From: Chlamydomonas reinhardtii
Taxonomy: Eukaryota; Chlorophyta; Chlorophyceae; Chlamydomonadales; Chlamydomonadaceae
Length of the DNA: 64,000 nt
Direction of reading: 5' to 3'
Assembly (NCBI RefSeq): GCF_000002595.2
Contig: NC_057020.1
Location: 1,154,547 to 1,218,546, forward strand
The notes under the pieces are model-generated. The model was not told the origin of the DNA. It saw only the letters and a program-made list of their open reading frames with translations, and ran no database searches. Positions 44,701 to 60,869 of the stretch are shown in pieces; position 1 is the stretch's first letter; each line of letters opens with the position of its first letter. A program made the position numbers and the translations under genes.

Positions 44701-47700
44701 GCCGGGGGCCCGCGGTAGCGGCAGCAATAACAGCAGCAGTGGCCCTGTTCCCAGCTATACCGCGAATCGAGGCGGCGTGGCATTCATCGTCGGAGCCGAG
44801 GGTGCAGGCGGCCGGTCGCCCTTGCGCTCCGCAACACCCAGGGCAAGCCCGATGCGCGCTGCACGCGCAGCTCCGCATGCAACGTCGCAGCCTACGCAGC
44901 CCTCTGTCAACACCGCAGACGCCCCCGCTGGCCCTCTGGACTGGGACCTCCTCAACCGCCAGCTGCGGGAGGCTGGCTTCGGCGGACTGGCCATGGTCTC
45001 CGCTGCTGCCACAGCGGCCGCCATCGCAAACGCTGCCGCAGAGGCCGCCAGCGCGCCCGGCGGCGGTGTGCTCATGGCCCCTGAGCCGGGCTCGCTGCAC
45101 CGCTGCCTGGGCAGTGTTCTGGAACAGTACGTGCGGCGCAACAAGCTGGTGACGGAGCTGCTGGCTGCGACGGAGCAGTCGGGCCGTGTGGCGGCGCAGC
45201 AGGAGGCGGCGCTGCGTGACTTGCAGCGGGAGCTCAATGTCGCCAAGGCCGCGGCGGACAGGGCGCGGCGGGAGCTGGCGGAGCTGGCCTCGCAGCAGCT
45301 GCCCAAGGTGTGTTGCCGGCTCTCGTTGCATGAGCGCATAACCTGCGCGGTTGCCGCTGCAGCTGCTTGCCTGTGCTACCGTGTGCTGCGGATGGCGATG
45401 CATCCTCCTGCTTGCTGTGCAGACCGAGGCGCGCTACTCCGCTCAGATGGCCAAGCTGCGCTCAGAGGCCGCCAAGATGAAGGAGAGCCTGCGGGATGCA
45501 GAGGTGGAGGCAGCAGCCAAGGGCGAAGAGGTGAGAGGCCACGCCCTGAGCTACGCACGCATGCTCGTGTTTGAGTTTGCATCCAAACTTGCAGTGAGCC
45601 GCACCTGCTGTGCATACCCCTTGCAGATTCGCTCGCTACGCGCCACCATCACCGGTCTGCAGGCCGCCGCCGGCCACACTGCCGACGTCGAGGCGGCGGG
45701 GCTGCGGCAGCGGCTGGCTCAGCTGGAGGCGGTGGTACGCGCCCGCGACAAGGAGCTGGACAAGCTCAGGAGCATCAAGGTGGGCGCTTTGGGTGGCAAG
45801 GGCCCGGGTGGTGGCTACCCTGCTGTCTGGTGTTTTGCACGTGCCTCGTTATACATGACAATGGCCTGCTGTACATTAAGAGGTGTTTGTGGCATGTGGG
45901 TTTGATATATGGCGCAGGAGGTGACGGTGGTCCAGGCAGAGGACGGCCAAGCCAATGCACTGGACCGGGCCTACGAGGCAGAGACGACCGCCCGGCGGCT
46001 GGAGGCGGAGCTGGTGGCAGCACGTACCCGTGTGGGCCAGCTGGAGCAGGTGTGCACGTTAGCCGTGCGAACGAGATCCTTATCTGCCCTGCCATTTCAC
46101 ATGGACAGCGCCGTGGCTACGGAGACCTAGTATAGTGTACGGTATGCTACGGGGTCACGCTGTCGCGGCCCGAACTCCTTACGCACAGGCCAACGCCAAG
46201 CGCGACCGTGATGTGGCCACCATGCGTGACGACCTGGCAGCCATCAAAACCTGTGAGGCAGCGGCCAGCCGCGCAGCGGCCGAGCGCGCTGCTGCGGCGG
46301 AGGAGGCGGCGCGGCGGTCGGAGGCGGAGGCCGCGGGTCTGCGAGGCAAGGTGAAGGAGCTGGAGGCGCAGCTGCGGGCGGCGCGGCAGGAGCTGGACAA
46401 GCGGCGCGCAGACTCCGAGGTGGGTGGTCGCAGGAGGTGTCAAGGACATCAGCAGGCGCAGAGGAATGCAGTGGCCCCGTGCGCCGTACCTGGCAGTACG
46501 CATGACCTGACGCGGTGCATGGACGGCGCCCTCTTCCTCTTTTGTTGCATCCTCGTGTCTCTCTGGTTTCTTGCTTGATTTGGTGCAAACACACACTGCC
46601 CCCCTTCCCCGATAGGCGCTGCGCTCTGCGGCGTACCAGGAGGTGTACCGGCTGGAGGACGAGGTGCGGGTGATGGGCGCGGACCTGGCGGCGGCGCGCA
46701 ACCGGGCGGCGCAGCTGGAGCACGTGGTGCGTTCCAAGGAGCGCGACGTGGCACGGACCAAGGACGAGAAGGAGGCGGCCAAGGCGGCGGAGCGGGAGCG
46801 CGCACGGGTAAGCTGCTGGCACCGGCCTTCATGACTCGCATCCTTGCACTGGGGCACACGCTCTTGCATGCGCTCACACGTGCTTCTGTCGAGGAAGATA
46901 CTGGCCAGGGGCGCAGTACGTACGTGGCTACCGTATGTAAGTGGCGGGTTCCTACCGCACTGTGGGTGTCGTGTTTGTTGGCCTGGGCTGCAGGTGGCTG
47001 AGGACGTGTCCATCAAGCTGGAGGCGGAGCTGCAGGCGGTCAAGGTGCGGCTGGCGCAGGCGGAGGGCGGCCTGCGCACCAGCGAGCGCGAGGCGGCGCG
47101 GCTGGCGGAGCTGCTGCGGCAGACGCAGGGCGCCGAGGTGGAGGCCTGGCTCAAGCAGGCCAAGTCTGAGGAGGGTGAGCGAGTGGGCCACTGCGGGCGC
47201 GCGTTACGGTAGTGTACCTCATTATTGCGGCCGCCGAACTCCTGCTGCGAGGACGCTAGGCCTTGCATGCAACCTGCACACCCTGGTGATGACATGACCA
47301 CCTTTCGCCCACCACTCTTGCCCGCCAGGCTCCAAGAAGCTGGAGTCGGACTTCATGTCTCTGCGGCTGCGGGTGCTGCAGCTGGAGGCGGCGCTCAAGG
47401 GCCGCGACAAGGAGGTGGATAAGCTTGGCCGCGGTGTGGAGGCGATAAAGGCGGAGGCCCACGAGGTGAGTCGGGGGCTGTAGGCCGCATTAGAGGTCGG
47501 TCGAGAGCGCGGTAGAAGACACGGGAAGGATGGCTGGAGGTGGCCCTTGCTGAGCGGTGGTGTATGTTTGTTCCCTGCGTGGCTGTCGTTGCGCAGCTGG
47601 CGTCCAAGCTGGCTAAATCTGAGGAGGCGGCGCGCAAGGCCGAGGGCGAGCTGTCCGCCGCGCGCGGCAAGGTGCTCACGCTGGAGGGCCACGTCAGGTG

Positions 47701-50700
47701 CGGCCCTGGGGGCAGGGCGGGGTCAGGAAGCTCTCCTGGCGTTGCCGTACATGAAAGCCGCCCTTCCAGCCCCTTCCGCTGCCTGAGCCCGCCTCGTTTA
47801 CACCCTGGCCACACGATGCAGGGTCAAGGAGCGCGAACAGGAGCGGCTGGTGCGGCTGGTGGAGGGGCTGAAGGCTGGCGAGGCGGAGGTGGCCAGCCGC
47901 CAGGGCGCCCTGGAGGAGGCGGCGCGGCGGCTGGAGGCGGCGCTGATGGCGGCCCGCGGCCGCGTGTCGGGCCTGGAGGGGGTGGTGCGGGCGCGCGACG
48001 CGGCGGTGGAGCGACTCAACCGGCAGCTGGAGGCTGCGAAGACCTCCGACTTCGAGCGCACGGCGCAGGTGCGGCGTGAACAAGAGAGTTGGTGGACACG
48101 GATTCAGCAATGCATGGATGGAGCAGCGGTTTGAATAGCCGGGCTGGGGAGTATGCGTATGGTCGCTGACTAGACGGGCACGTGGTAATGCCGGTACGGT
48201 AATTGCAGGTGTCCAAGATGGAGGAGGTAGCTCGACAGCAAGAGGCTGAGTCGGCGGCGGTGCGGCAGCGGGTGGTGCAGCTGGAGGGGCTGCTGCGGAC
48301 CAAGGAGCGCGATCTGGAGCGCAGCAACAGGTCAGTTGTGACTCTCATGCACTCTAGCTAGGCCTATATGACCTGTGCTCACTTGCAGACAGGGCCAGTC
48401 TGTACGTTCTGGTGCTGAGCCCCTGATACAGTACAGGCGGTGCGGTACATTTAACGGTGCGTTGTGCTCAAAACTGCAGGCAAGCGGAGGCTGCGCGCGC
48501 CGCCGAGGGTGACATGGAGAGGCGGCTGGCGGACGCGGGTGTCGCGGCGGCCAAGCTGGAAGTGGAGGTGGCGGCGGGCCGCACGCGCGCCGCGCAGCTG
48601 GGCGAGGAGCTGCGGGCGCGGGAGCGGGAGCTGGCGGCTCTGACCCGCAGCCTGGAGGCGCAGCGCTCGGCGGAGCACAGCGCCAACGTGGCCGTGGGCA
48701 AGACCGAGGAGGCGGCCAAGCGGCTGGACAGCGAGGCGAGCGAGGTAGGCTGCAGGCCGGCTGTGGCCCGCTCAGGATTGGGCTACGCTATGGGTACGGT
48801 ATGCCGTAGACAGCACAAGGGATGATTGGAGAGGAGACGTAAATGAGGCCGCCGATTGCTCCTGCCATGTGGCTCTATCCGCAGCTGCGCCAGCGGCTCG
48901 TGCAGGCAGAAGGCCTGCTACGTGTGCGGGAGCGTGAGGCGGAGCGGGTCGCTCGAGTACTTGAGGCAGCGCAAGCGGCGGCAGCGGACGCAGCTTTCAA
49001 GCAGAGCGAGGCCGAGGCGGCGAGCCGACGCCTGGAGGCGGAGGCCGCCGGGCTGCGGCAGCGCCTGGCGCAGACGGAGGGCGCGGTGCGGTCGCGCGAG
49101 CGCGATGTGGACCGCGCAGAAAAGCTGGTGGAGCAGGTGCGTCGTGACGTGGAATACGGTGACAGCGTATCAGCAGCCGAGCCTTCGTTCCTACCTTCCT
49201 GTTTGCTGACACTCACGGTGTGCACTGTAATGCAGGCCAAATGCGCTGAGGCGGAGGCGGACACGCGCCGCCGCGCCGCCGAGGCGTCTGTGTCGGCTGT
49301 GGACGGCGAGATGTCCTCCCTGCGCAGCCGCATTGGGCAGCTGGAGGCGGCGGCGCGGGGCCACACCAAGGAGGTGGAGCGGCTGATGCGCGTGGTGGAT
49401 CAGAGCAAGACCGCCGAGGTGAGGAACCCAAGGTTGAGTGCGGGTCGAACTCTTAGCGCGTGTAGCCACTTTCTCGTGCCGGTATGCTCATGGAATGCAA
49501 ATAGATGACTGAGGAAGTGTGACCGTCCATGCAATGAAACAATGCCCACCCCACAGATCGCAGCCACGGCGCGTGCGCAGCGCTCTGAGACGGCGGCCAA
49601 GCAAGTGGCTGCGGAGCTGGTATCTGCGCGCGGGCGGCTCAGCAAGCTGGAGGCTAGCCTAGCCGCGCGTGGCGCCGAGTCCGTGCGGCTGCAAAAGCTG
49701 TTGGTGGCCGCGGAGGCTGCGGCATCGGCGCAGGTGCGACTGACGCTGCTAGCAGCGCCCGCCGGAAGGCGTGCTTGTTGGACTGACACACAACGACGCA
49801 ACATTGTAGTCCAATCCCGTTAACTCATCCGCATGTGTGGCCCCTTGCAGGAGGCTCGCGCCGAGGAGTTCATGCGCCGAGTGGAGTCGGACATGGCAGC
49901 CATGAGGCAGCGGGCTCTTCAGCTGGCTGGGCTGCTCAAGGGCCGGGACCGGCAGTTGACCACCCTGCGTGGCGGCAGCGAGGCGGCGCAGGCGGAGCAG
50001 GAGAAGGTCCACGACCGGCTGCGCCAGGCAAGTACAGGCCTACACCACTTTTGCAACATCAGCATGCGCGGCTTGACTGTGTAGCCCTCCCAGCGGTTCT
50101 AGTCTAGCTCTGTGTGCGTAAGCCAACTCAGTTGAGATGTTATGTCTTTATCCCTGCAGTGCGAGGATGTCATCCGCAAGCTGGAGGCGGAGCTGGTGTC
50201 GGAGCGGCAGCAGGTGGCACAGACGGCAGGGCAGCTGCGCGGGCGCGACAAGCAGATCACGACGCTGCGCAACGGTCTGGAAGCGCTGCAGGGCGACCAG
50301 GAGAAGGCCACAGCACAGCTGCGCAAAGTGAGTGTGATACAACACGGGGCAGGTCTTGTCCCGTCCTGTCCTGTCCTGTCCTTGGTGCTGCTGCTGTGCC
50401 GAAGGTAGCACTTAATGTTTACCGTCACCTAGAGTGCTGCGCTGCTCCACGCTGCAGTGTGAGGAGGCTCTTCGCAAGCTGGACTCTGACCTGTCGGCTG
50501 AGCGTCAGCGCGCCGCGCAGCTGGATGGGCAGGTCAAGGTGAGTCCGGTTCATATGCTGAAAGTCACAGCGTCCAGCGCCGTAACAGCGACTGTGCAATG
50601 CAGCCAACAAGATCGTTCAGTTTACTACAATACTTATTCTTGTGTTTTGGGTTGCGTTTGGTTACGCCGCCAGGCCCGTGACAAGGAGCTGGAGCGTCTG

Positions 50701-53700
50701 ACGCGGCAGCTGGATGCGGGACGCGACCACAGCAGCAGCGCCGCAGTGGTGGCGGGCAAGGAGGCGGCGGGGCTCAAGGAGGCAGCGGCCAAGGCGGAGG
50801 CAGCGCTGGCCACCGCGCGCGCGCGCATCACGGAGCTGGAGGTAAACATATGTTAGTAGTGAGATTGTGCGGGGTGCTGGGGCCTTCAGGTTTAGATACG
50901 GTAGTCTGAGGCGTGTAGTCGGCGTGTGTTTGCCCAACAACAAAGTGACTAGGCGTATGCACCGCATACAGTACTGAAAGACACGCCACCTCCCCTCCCA
51001 ACCCTCTGATTGTGTGACACGCCCGCGACTACCCCGCAGTCGGAGATGGTGTCAAAGGAGCGCCAGCTGGACGGGCTGCAGCGGCTGGCAGGCTACAGCC
51101 GCGCTGGGGATGCCGAGGCAGCGGCGCTGGCGGCTGAGCGGGCGGGCCGGGCAGAGGAGGCGGCCAAGCGGCTGGATGTGGAGCTGGCGGGTGTGCGGCA
51201 GAAGTACTCACAGGTAAGGGCATGAGGATGGAGAATATCTGTGCCAACAACAATAAGGCAACGCGACGGCTCATGTTCTGCACAACTCCAATTACTCATC
51301 ATGGCCACGTTCCTGGCGGCCACGTGTGTGCACGTATGTGCTCTGCAGCTGGAGCACATGTACCGCTCCCGCGAGGCCGTCATCGACAAGCTCAAGGCCT
51401 CACTCGCCGACAAGGTGGGACCGCGGCCTGCTCGCCGGGTGTACATGCGAGCTACAGCACCCCAAGCTCTATTTAAGCGCTCGCTTCTGCCCCAACTTGC
51501 CCTCTGGTCCCTGACAGGTTGCCCGCGAGGAGCGGCGTCTTGCCCGCGACAAGGCCGCCTACACCCGCATCCGCGCAGCCTACCTCCAGACCATGGCACA
51601 CAGCAGCACTGCGGGCGGCGCCGGCGGTACGCCCAGTGGCAAGGCGGCGGGCGCCATGGCGGCGGCGGCACGAGAGCTGCGGCCGGTGGAAATCGTGGGG
51701 CTGTATGAGAGCCGCCGGGAGGCACTGGAGGAGGAGCTGTCCGTGTGCCGCGCAGAGGTGCGAATTGACAGATACTTGGTTGATACTAAATCGCATAGGA
51801 TACGGTTGCAGCACGTGGCAGCCGGTCAGAAGCTGACCACTGGTTGTTGCGCTTTGCTGGCCCATGCCTCCCTCACACTTGTTGCTTGCGTTGCACTACC
51901 GTGTCACGCAGGTTCGCAGCCTGGCCGAGCAGCTGCGTGACGCCCAGAACCTGATCACCATGAAGGAGCGCTCGGGCGCCTGGCGCACACCGCAGGAGCT
52001 GACAGACATGCAGGTGCGCAGCTGTAGTCAGGAGCAGGCAACGTGGAACGTTGACATCCAAACGCACCACGCACCCCCACCTCGTCCAGCCACTGGTGTC
52101 TTGGTGGCCATTTGCGCTGTTTCCTGTCTTGCCCCCCCCCCCATGTCGTCCCTCCCTGACTTCTGCTCAATCCCATGTGCGCGTGCCTCCGGCGCAGGCC
52201 CGTGTCATCATGTTGGAGCGGCGCTGCGCCGACCTGCAGCGTGAGGTGGAGCGCGGCCGGGCGGAGGCGGCGGAGGCCGGCCGCGCGGCGGAGCGGCGGC
52301 TGGCGGAGGCGGAGCGGCGTGCGGCGGCGCTCAAGGAAGACAACGAGGCGCTGGTGCACGAGCTGGACGGCCGACCCACGCTGCAGGAGAACAGGTGAGT
52401 TGGGCCTCGGGAATGGGGAGCTCTTTGGAGGACCAGGAAGAGGCTGGCACATGACAAGGTATGGCGCTGCGGCGCCGGCAGCCCCTGCATCCGGTAGGGC
52501 CTTCACATGCCTGGACAGATTGCGCATGTTGCTGAATATGATTTTTACAGGGCGTTGAAGCGCGAGCTAGAAATCCTGGAAAAGCGGGTGCTGCAGATGA
52601 AGGGCAGCGCGGCGGCAAGCGGTGCAGGCGCGGTGGCGGAGGGTGGCGAGACGGCGCTGGGGCTGGCGGTCGCAAGCAAGGGCCGCGGTGAGCTCACGCG
52701 CAGGCGTCCTATCCGCACATATACAGCTTCTGCACCTGGGACCCGCCATTGTCTGTCAGTCAAACAATGCCTGAATTGGCCAGTGACCTCGTGTAATGCT
52801 TTGCGCATGCAGCCGGCGGGCCGCTGATGACCACGGCCCAGCGCATGGCCCGTGACAAGTCCCTGCACCGACTGGGTCTGCGGGGCCTGGAGGACTGGCC
52901 CAAGGACGTGCTGGTGGACTTGGTGCAGGTGAGAGGCGCGCGAGGGGGTCGGCGAGGTTGTGCACACACCACATCCGGATGGCGATCCGGACGGTGTCCT
53001 ACATGCATGGACCGGGCATGTGGGCACCTTAACATCGTACTTGTACTCGCCCACGCCGCCGCAGGACGTTTGCATAGAGCTCGACCTGTCGGACGCCACC
53101 ACGTTGCCGGCCGCCGTGCGCAAGACGCTGCGTGTGGTGGACGCCGCGCCACGCATGGAGGGCTTCATCGCGGCGGTGTGCGAGGCGGTGTACAAGCGCG
53201 GTGCCGCCTTCGTGCCGCCCCACATCGACGGCACCACCGACCCGAACCGGGTGAGAGCTTTGCATTTCCGTACATTGCCGTTACCGTATCAGACGGGGAT
53301 CACCCCGCATGTAAATGCTTAGTAATTTAAAAGGCCGCACTACCCAGCACCTGTGCCGTGTGGCCGCGTGCTATGTGACCGCACCGCCAATGGCACCCAG
53401 TCACAGGAGCTGCCAGGAAACCCCACCCCAAAGCGTGGCCCCAAGCCCAAATTGGACCAGTCATGTTTGCCTGGCATGCACACACTGTACAGGCGCCATT
53501 GCACGCGCAAAGCACTTGAATGGCTGCGGGCTGCTGTCAAATTCCCTATTGGGTGTGCGGGGTAATAGGCCAAACGTACGGTATGCTGCTGTCCGTTTCA
53601 AGGCAATCATCACGCATCCGGCGCCATTTTCTGCCGCTTCCCACTGTGTCGCCCGTCCATCTTGAATTCTCGGAGCCCCCTCGCCTGCCACGCGCCATAT

Positions 53701-54858
53701 GCCTCCAGGTCCTGGAGGTGCTGGCGGTGTGGCTGGGGCTGCTGCAGGAGGGATCGCAGCTGCGCGGCGTGATGCGCTCCGTCAGCGAGGCGCTGGCGTC
53801 GCGGGCAGAGGGCATGGCCACGTGAGCGCGCAGGACATAGCCCTGCCCTGCTTCTGGGTTGGCCGAATGCGCGTCATATCATCCGCTATAGAGATGACTG
53901 CTGCGTCTGCCAGCCAACACGATTGTCTGACACCCATTCCTATACTCTGCGTCCCGTCGCGTTCTCTGCCGCTCCCTTTCCCCCAGCCCCATCCACGGCC
54001 CTGGCGACGTGCTGCTGAGCATCCGCCAGCTGGTGGAGGCGGAGGCGGTGGCGCTCACCGCGCGCGAGTCGCTGGCGGCCGCCTCGCATCACATGGCCCA
54101 GCAGCCCGAGGCGCTGCTGTCGCGCCTGGTACACCACTTCATGCGCCTGTTCGACTGCCCCAGCCTGGAGGGCGTGGTGCCCTGCGTCAACCGCCTGTAC
54201 GTCAGCCTGAACGAGCTGCGCAACTTTGCGCGCTCGCTGGCGGCGACGCTCGGCCTGCCGGCAGATGCAGGTTTGTGGTGCTTGGTGGGACCTGGTTGGG
54301 AGTTGGCTAGCATGTCGTGCGTGTGGCTTGCTTGCTGGGTGCTCGGGCTCTGCGGCTGGCGCGAGTGCTTGGGCAACGTCTTGACCGGCGTTGATCTGGC
54401 ATCATGCAGGCGCATCCGCCTGCATGGGGCGAGTCCGCGAGCTGCTGGATGCGGCAGCCGGGCGCGGGGAGGGCGGCGCAGGGCAGCAGCAGCGCAGCAG
54501 CGCTGACGGCGGCGGCGATCGGCTGCTGCCAGACTACATCAAGGGCAACCATGCGTCCGCCGCCAGCCCGGCGGCAAGCGCCGGGCAGCCGCCTGCGGGC
54601 GCTGCTGCAGCGGCCGTGGGCGTAGAGGTGTCTGCGGCGCTGGAGCGACTCATGGCTGTCTTCACGGTGCGGACTGCGGGGGCAGCTGCAGACGCGGCGG
54701 AGCGCGCGGTGGGGCGACTGCGGCGCCTGGATGAGGTGCTGCCGCGCTACCAGCGCCTCACCTCGCAACTATTTGAGGCGCTGCGCTGCACAAGCCTGGA
54801 GGAGGTCATGCCGGCGGTGCGGAGCTTGCTGGCGGCGGCACAGCAGGCGCTGTACTGA
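41770..54858 (+). CDS. CEP70: CEP70-like centrosomal / basal-body coiled-coil protein (2,830 aa)
   Basis: CEP70 is a centrosomal protein of ciliated eukaryotes. The model has 32 exons, all in frame: 41770-41845, 41963-42040, 42108-45307, then E4 45423-45530 through E31 53987-54270 and E32 54410-54858. Residues 1-990 are Ser/Ala/Gly/Gln-rich. The family N-terminal motif, animal [20 protein letters not shown], is matched by DWDLLNRQLREAGFGGLAMV near residue 996, followed by LEQYVRRNKLVTELL. Exons E4-E23 (residues about 1119-2223) encode about 17 coiled-coil modules of the type RLEAELxxARxRxxQLE-(V/L)RxRDKExxRL. The C terminus (E28-E32) matches CEP70: LVHHFMRLFDCPSLEGV, NRLYVSLNELRN, and VLPRYQRLTSQLFEALRC near the end. 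It is about five times longer than the animal protein (about 600 aa). Intron 18 has a GC donor. Confidence 0.85.
45423..51414 (+). repeat. Exon-level coiled-coil module array in the CEP70-like gene
   Basis: Twenty consecutive exons (E4-E23) encode about 17 copies of a module of about 56-60 residues. A copy often equals one exon of 165-185 bp with phase-0 borders, for example 49236-49418, 49557-49733, 49851-50027, 50160-50327 and 50674-50841. A typical copy reads KLEAELVSERQQVAQ, then RGRDKQITTLR. The pattern fits repeated tandem exon duplication followed by divergence. Confidence 0.75.
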
Positions 54859-55144
54859 CTTGGGTCATGAAAGGTGGTCGGCCGCTGGCCCTGCCCAATA
54901 ACCGCAACTAGACCGCTACCTGTGCGGCTAGTCCCCCCTCACACCTCACACCCTCTAAACATCTACACCGGCCTCACACACCCGTGCTAGATACCTACAC
55001 CTCCCTGCCGGTTTCCGCCCACGTGTTGGCTTGTTAGCACAGCTACCTACATATGCCGTAGCAAGTGTGATCGGCTGGTAGCTGTGCTCAGGGGCTAAGT
55101 TGAGGTTGCAGTGGAAGATACCGTATCCCTACCCAACAATGCCC

Positions 55145-55149
55145 TGTAA
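55145..55149 (+). terminator. TGTAA polyadenylation signal, CEP70-like gene
   Basis: TGTAA lies 287 bp after the CEP70-like stop codon. Confidence 0.5.
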
Positions 55150-55304
55150 GTAATGGTCCTCGCGCTGGTACCGTAGATGCCTACGGCCGCGCCTACGGTT
55201 CGTGGCGACGACGGCCACACGCATGTATGTAGCACATGCACCTTGGCGACCGTCGGTTTGAGACGCAGTAAGAGCCGAACCAATGAATCTGCGTTGAGTG
55301 CCAG

Positions 55305-55315
55305 TTACACTTACA
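55305..55315 (-). terminator. Paired TGTAA polyadenylation signals, C2-CDPK
   Basis: Two minus-strand TGTAA words, six bases apart, lie about 610 bp after the kinase stop codon. An earlier TGTAA overlaps the stop codon itself and is unlikely to be used. Confidence 0.4.
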
Positions 55316-55924
55316 TGCTTCCACTAGGCAGTTGCTCAGGCCACTTGTCGGTTGGCGCTGCAAAGCATGTGTACATGTTGACCGCAAGACGTCCTCGATT
55401 CGAACCATGCTTTGTGTGCGCCCCACCTGCGGGGTTTCCAAGCCCAGTGGTCCCCGTGACTCTTCAACATAACCGTCGTACTACGCCGCTAAACAATTGC
55501 TTCGAAGTCAGTTGGTCGCGACCACCACCACAATACAGTCAAAACACAGCCGCCCAACCCCAAACCCACTACTGGATACTTTCAGAAACCGTCAGTACAT
55601 AAGCTGACCGCCCTCACGAAGCATGCCCAGTCATGTAGGCGCATTTTGCCGCTGCGCCATGCACGCCACACACCCACGTGCCAATGCGCAAGTTCTGCAC
55701 ATACATCTGTCCATCGCCTCGTGTCGCTTTCTTCAGCATCAGTCAACACTCGCTTTAACTTGCGCTGAGCACCATCCCGCGCCTGCTGCAGCTTCTGATA
55801 GCCCCTCCAGCACTGCACGCTCGTCCGCCGCCGCCAGGATGCTAGTGCTCCTCCGCGTCGACTGTTCCAATCGCAGTTTGTCGCGAGCCCGCCACGCTTC
55901 ACGCCGACGCCGCACGGGTTACGG

Positions 55925-59934
<4,010 letters not shown>

Positions 59935-60869
59935 CGCTGCTGCTGTATCCTGGAAGCAAACGAGGTGTTGGTCTTTGTGTTTGTCTGGCCCTTTGGGGGT
60001 CGATCGTCTTCTGTTAACACCAGCGACGATGTGTCCTCAGTCCAGGCCTCACATGCACAGTCTCCTAGGCCTCTTAACCACTCTATTCAACTGGTTGACC
60101 GCTCCTCCTACACGGTTGGCCCGGGCAAGGGCGAATGGGGCAGGCAATCCGTACTTCAGAAAGAAGGCGGACGAAAATTATGCATACAGTGCTAGCTGTT
60201 GATACTGCATTGGTTGAAGCGGCCATGATGAACCAGCAGGTCAGTGGTCAGCATGCCGCCAAAATTCCACCGCGCATGTCGAGCTGGGCCCCCTGCAAAC
60301 AGAGTCATCGTTCACGATGGATGCGCATCGCAGCTATAGCATAACAGGTAGCTGCCATGGGGCGTCGTTTGTGGCACCAACTACAAGGGACGTCTCAATC
60401 TGGTGTGACCCTGAGTAAGGAAAGCTTCCCCTTGCCCCTTGGAAACCCATCCACAGCACGCCACAGCCTGCACCTTGCATAAGCACCTGCGTATAAGAGC
60501 ATGCAGTTTGGACTTTTGGTGACCTGGCCAGCTGGGCGTGGGCGTTAATCCGCAGTATCAGCCGCTGTCAGCATAGGTCCCACGGGGTGCGGCCGGCGGT
60601 TGGCAACCGGGCAGGTGGCCAACGCTCCAAGACAAGAATAGCTTTTCAGAACGTGCTAACGCAACCTGTACAAAAGACCAATCGCCGTGTGATTCAAGGT
60701 GCTCTCGGTCACGGCCTTCGACTCGCTTGCGAGGAGTGGCAAGGAAGACCACCATCCCCCTACAAGGCTGGGCTTTGGGCGGTGTCTCCACAAAGACCCT
60801 TAGTCTGCCCACTCGTTACCAAGCCTTTACTCCTGATCGCAAACCTGCATCAGAAGAGAGAGAAAGAGA
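59935..60869. promoter_or_regulatory. Divergent upstream region, C2-CDPK / ligand-gated channel
   Basis: 935 bp between divergent start codons without a supported gene. A TATA-like GTATAAGAG is at about 60491-60499. The rest holds the two 5' UTRs and promoters by inference. Confidence 0.4.

Larger units (their letters stand above)
54859..55924. other. Convergent 3' region, CEP70-like / C2-CDPK
   Basis: 1,066 bp between two convergent stop codons with no supported gene. A TGTAA for the CEP70-like gene is at 55145-55149. TTACA words at 55305-55309 and 55311-55315 give TGTAA signals for the kinase on the minus strand, implying a 3' UTR of about 600 nt for it. Confidence 0.5.

Noticed and set aside
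45308-45574. Unspliced continuation of the large CEP70-like exon
   Set aside because: The frame runs on past a donor at 45308, but splicing to 45423 keeps the coiled-coil pattern and the frame of all later exons.
55385-55405. Minus-strand GGTTCGAATCG resembling a tRNA T arm
   Set aside because: The T stem does not pair and no other arms are seen.
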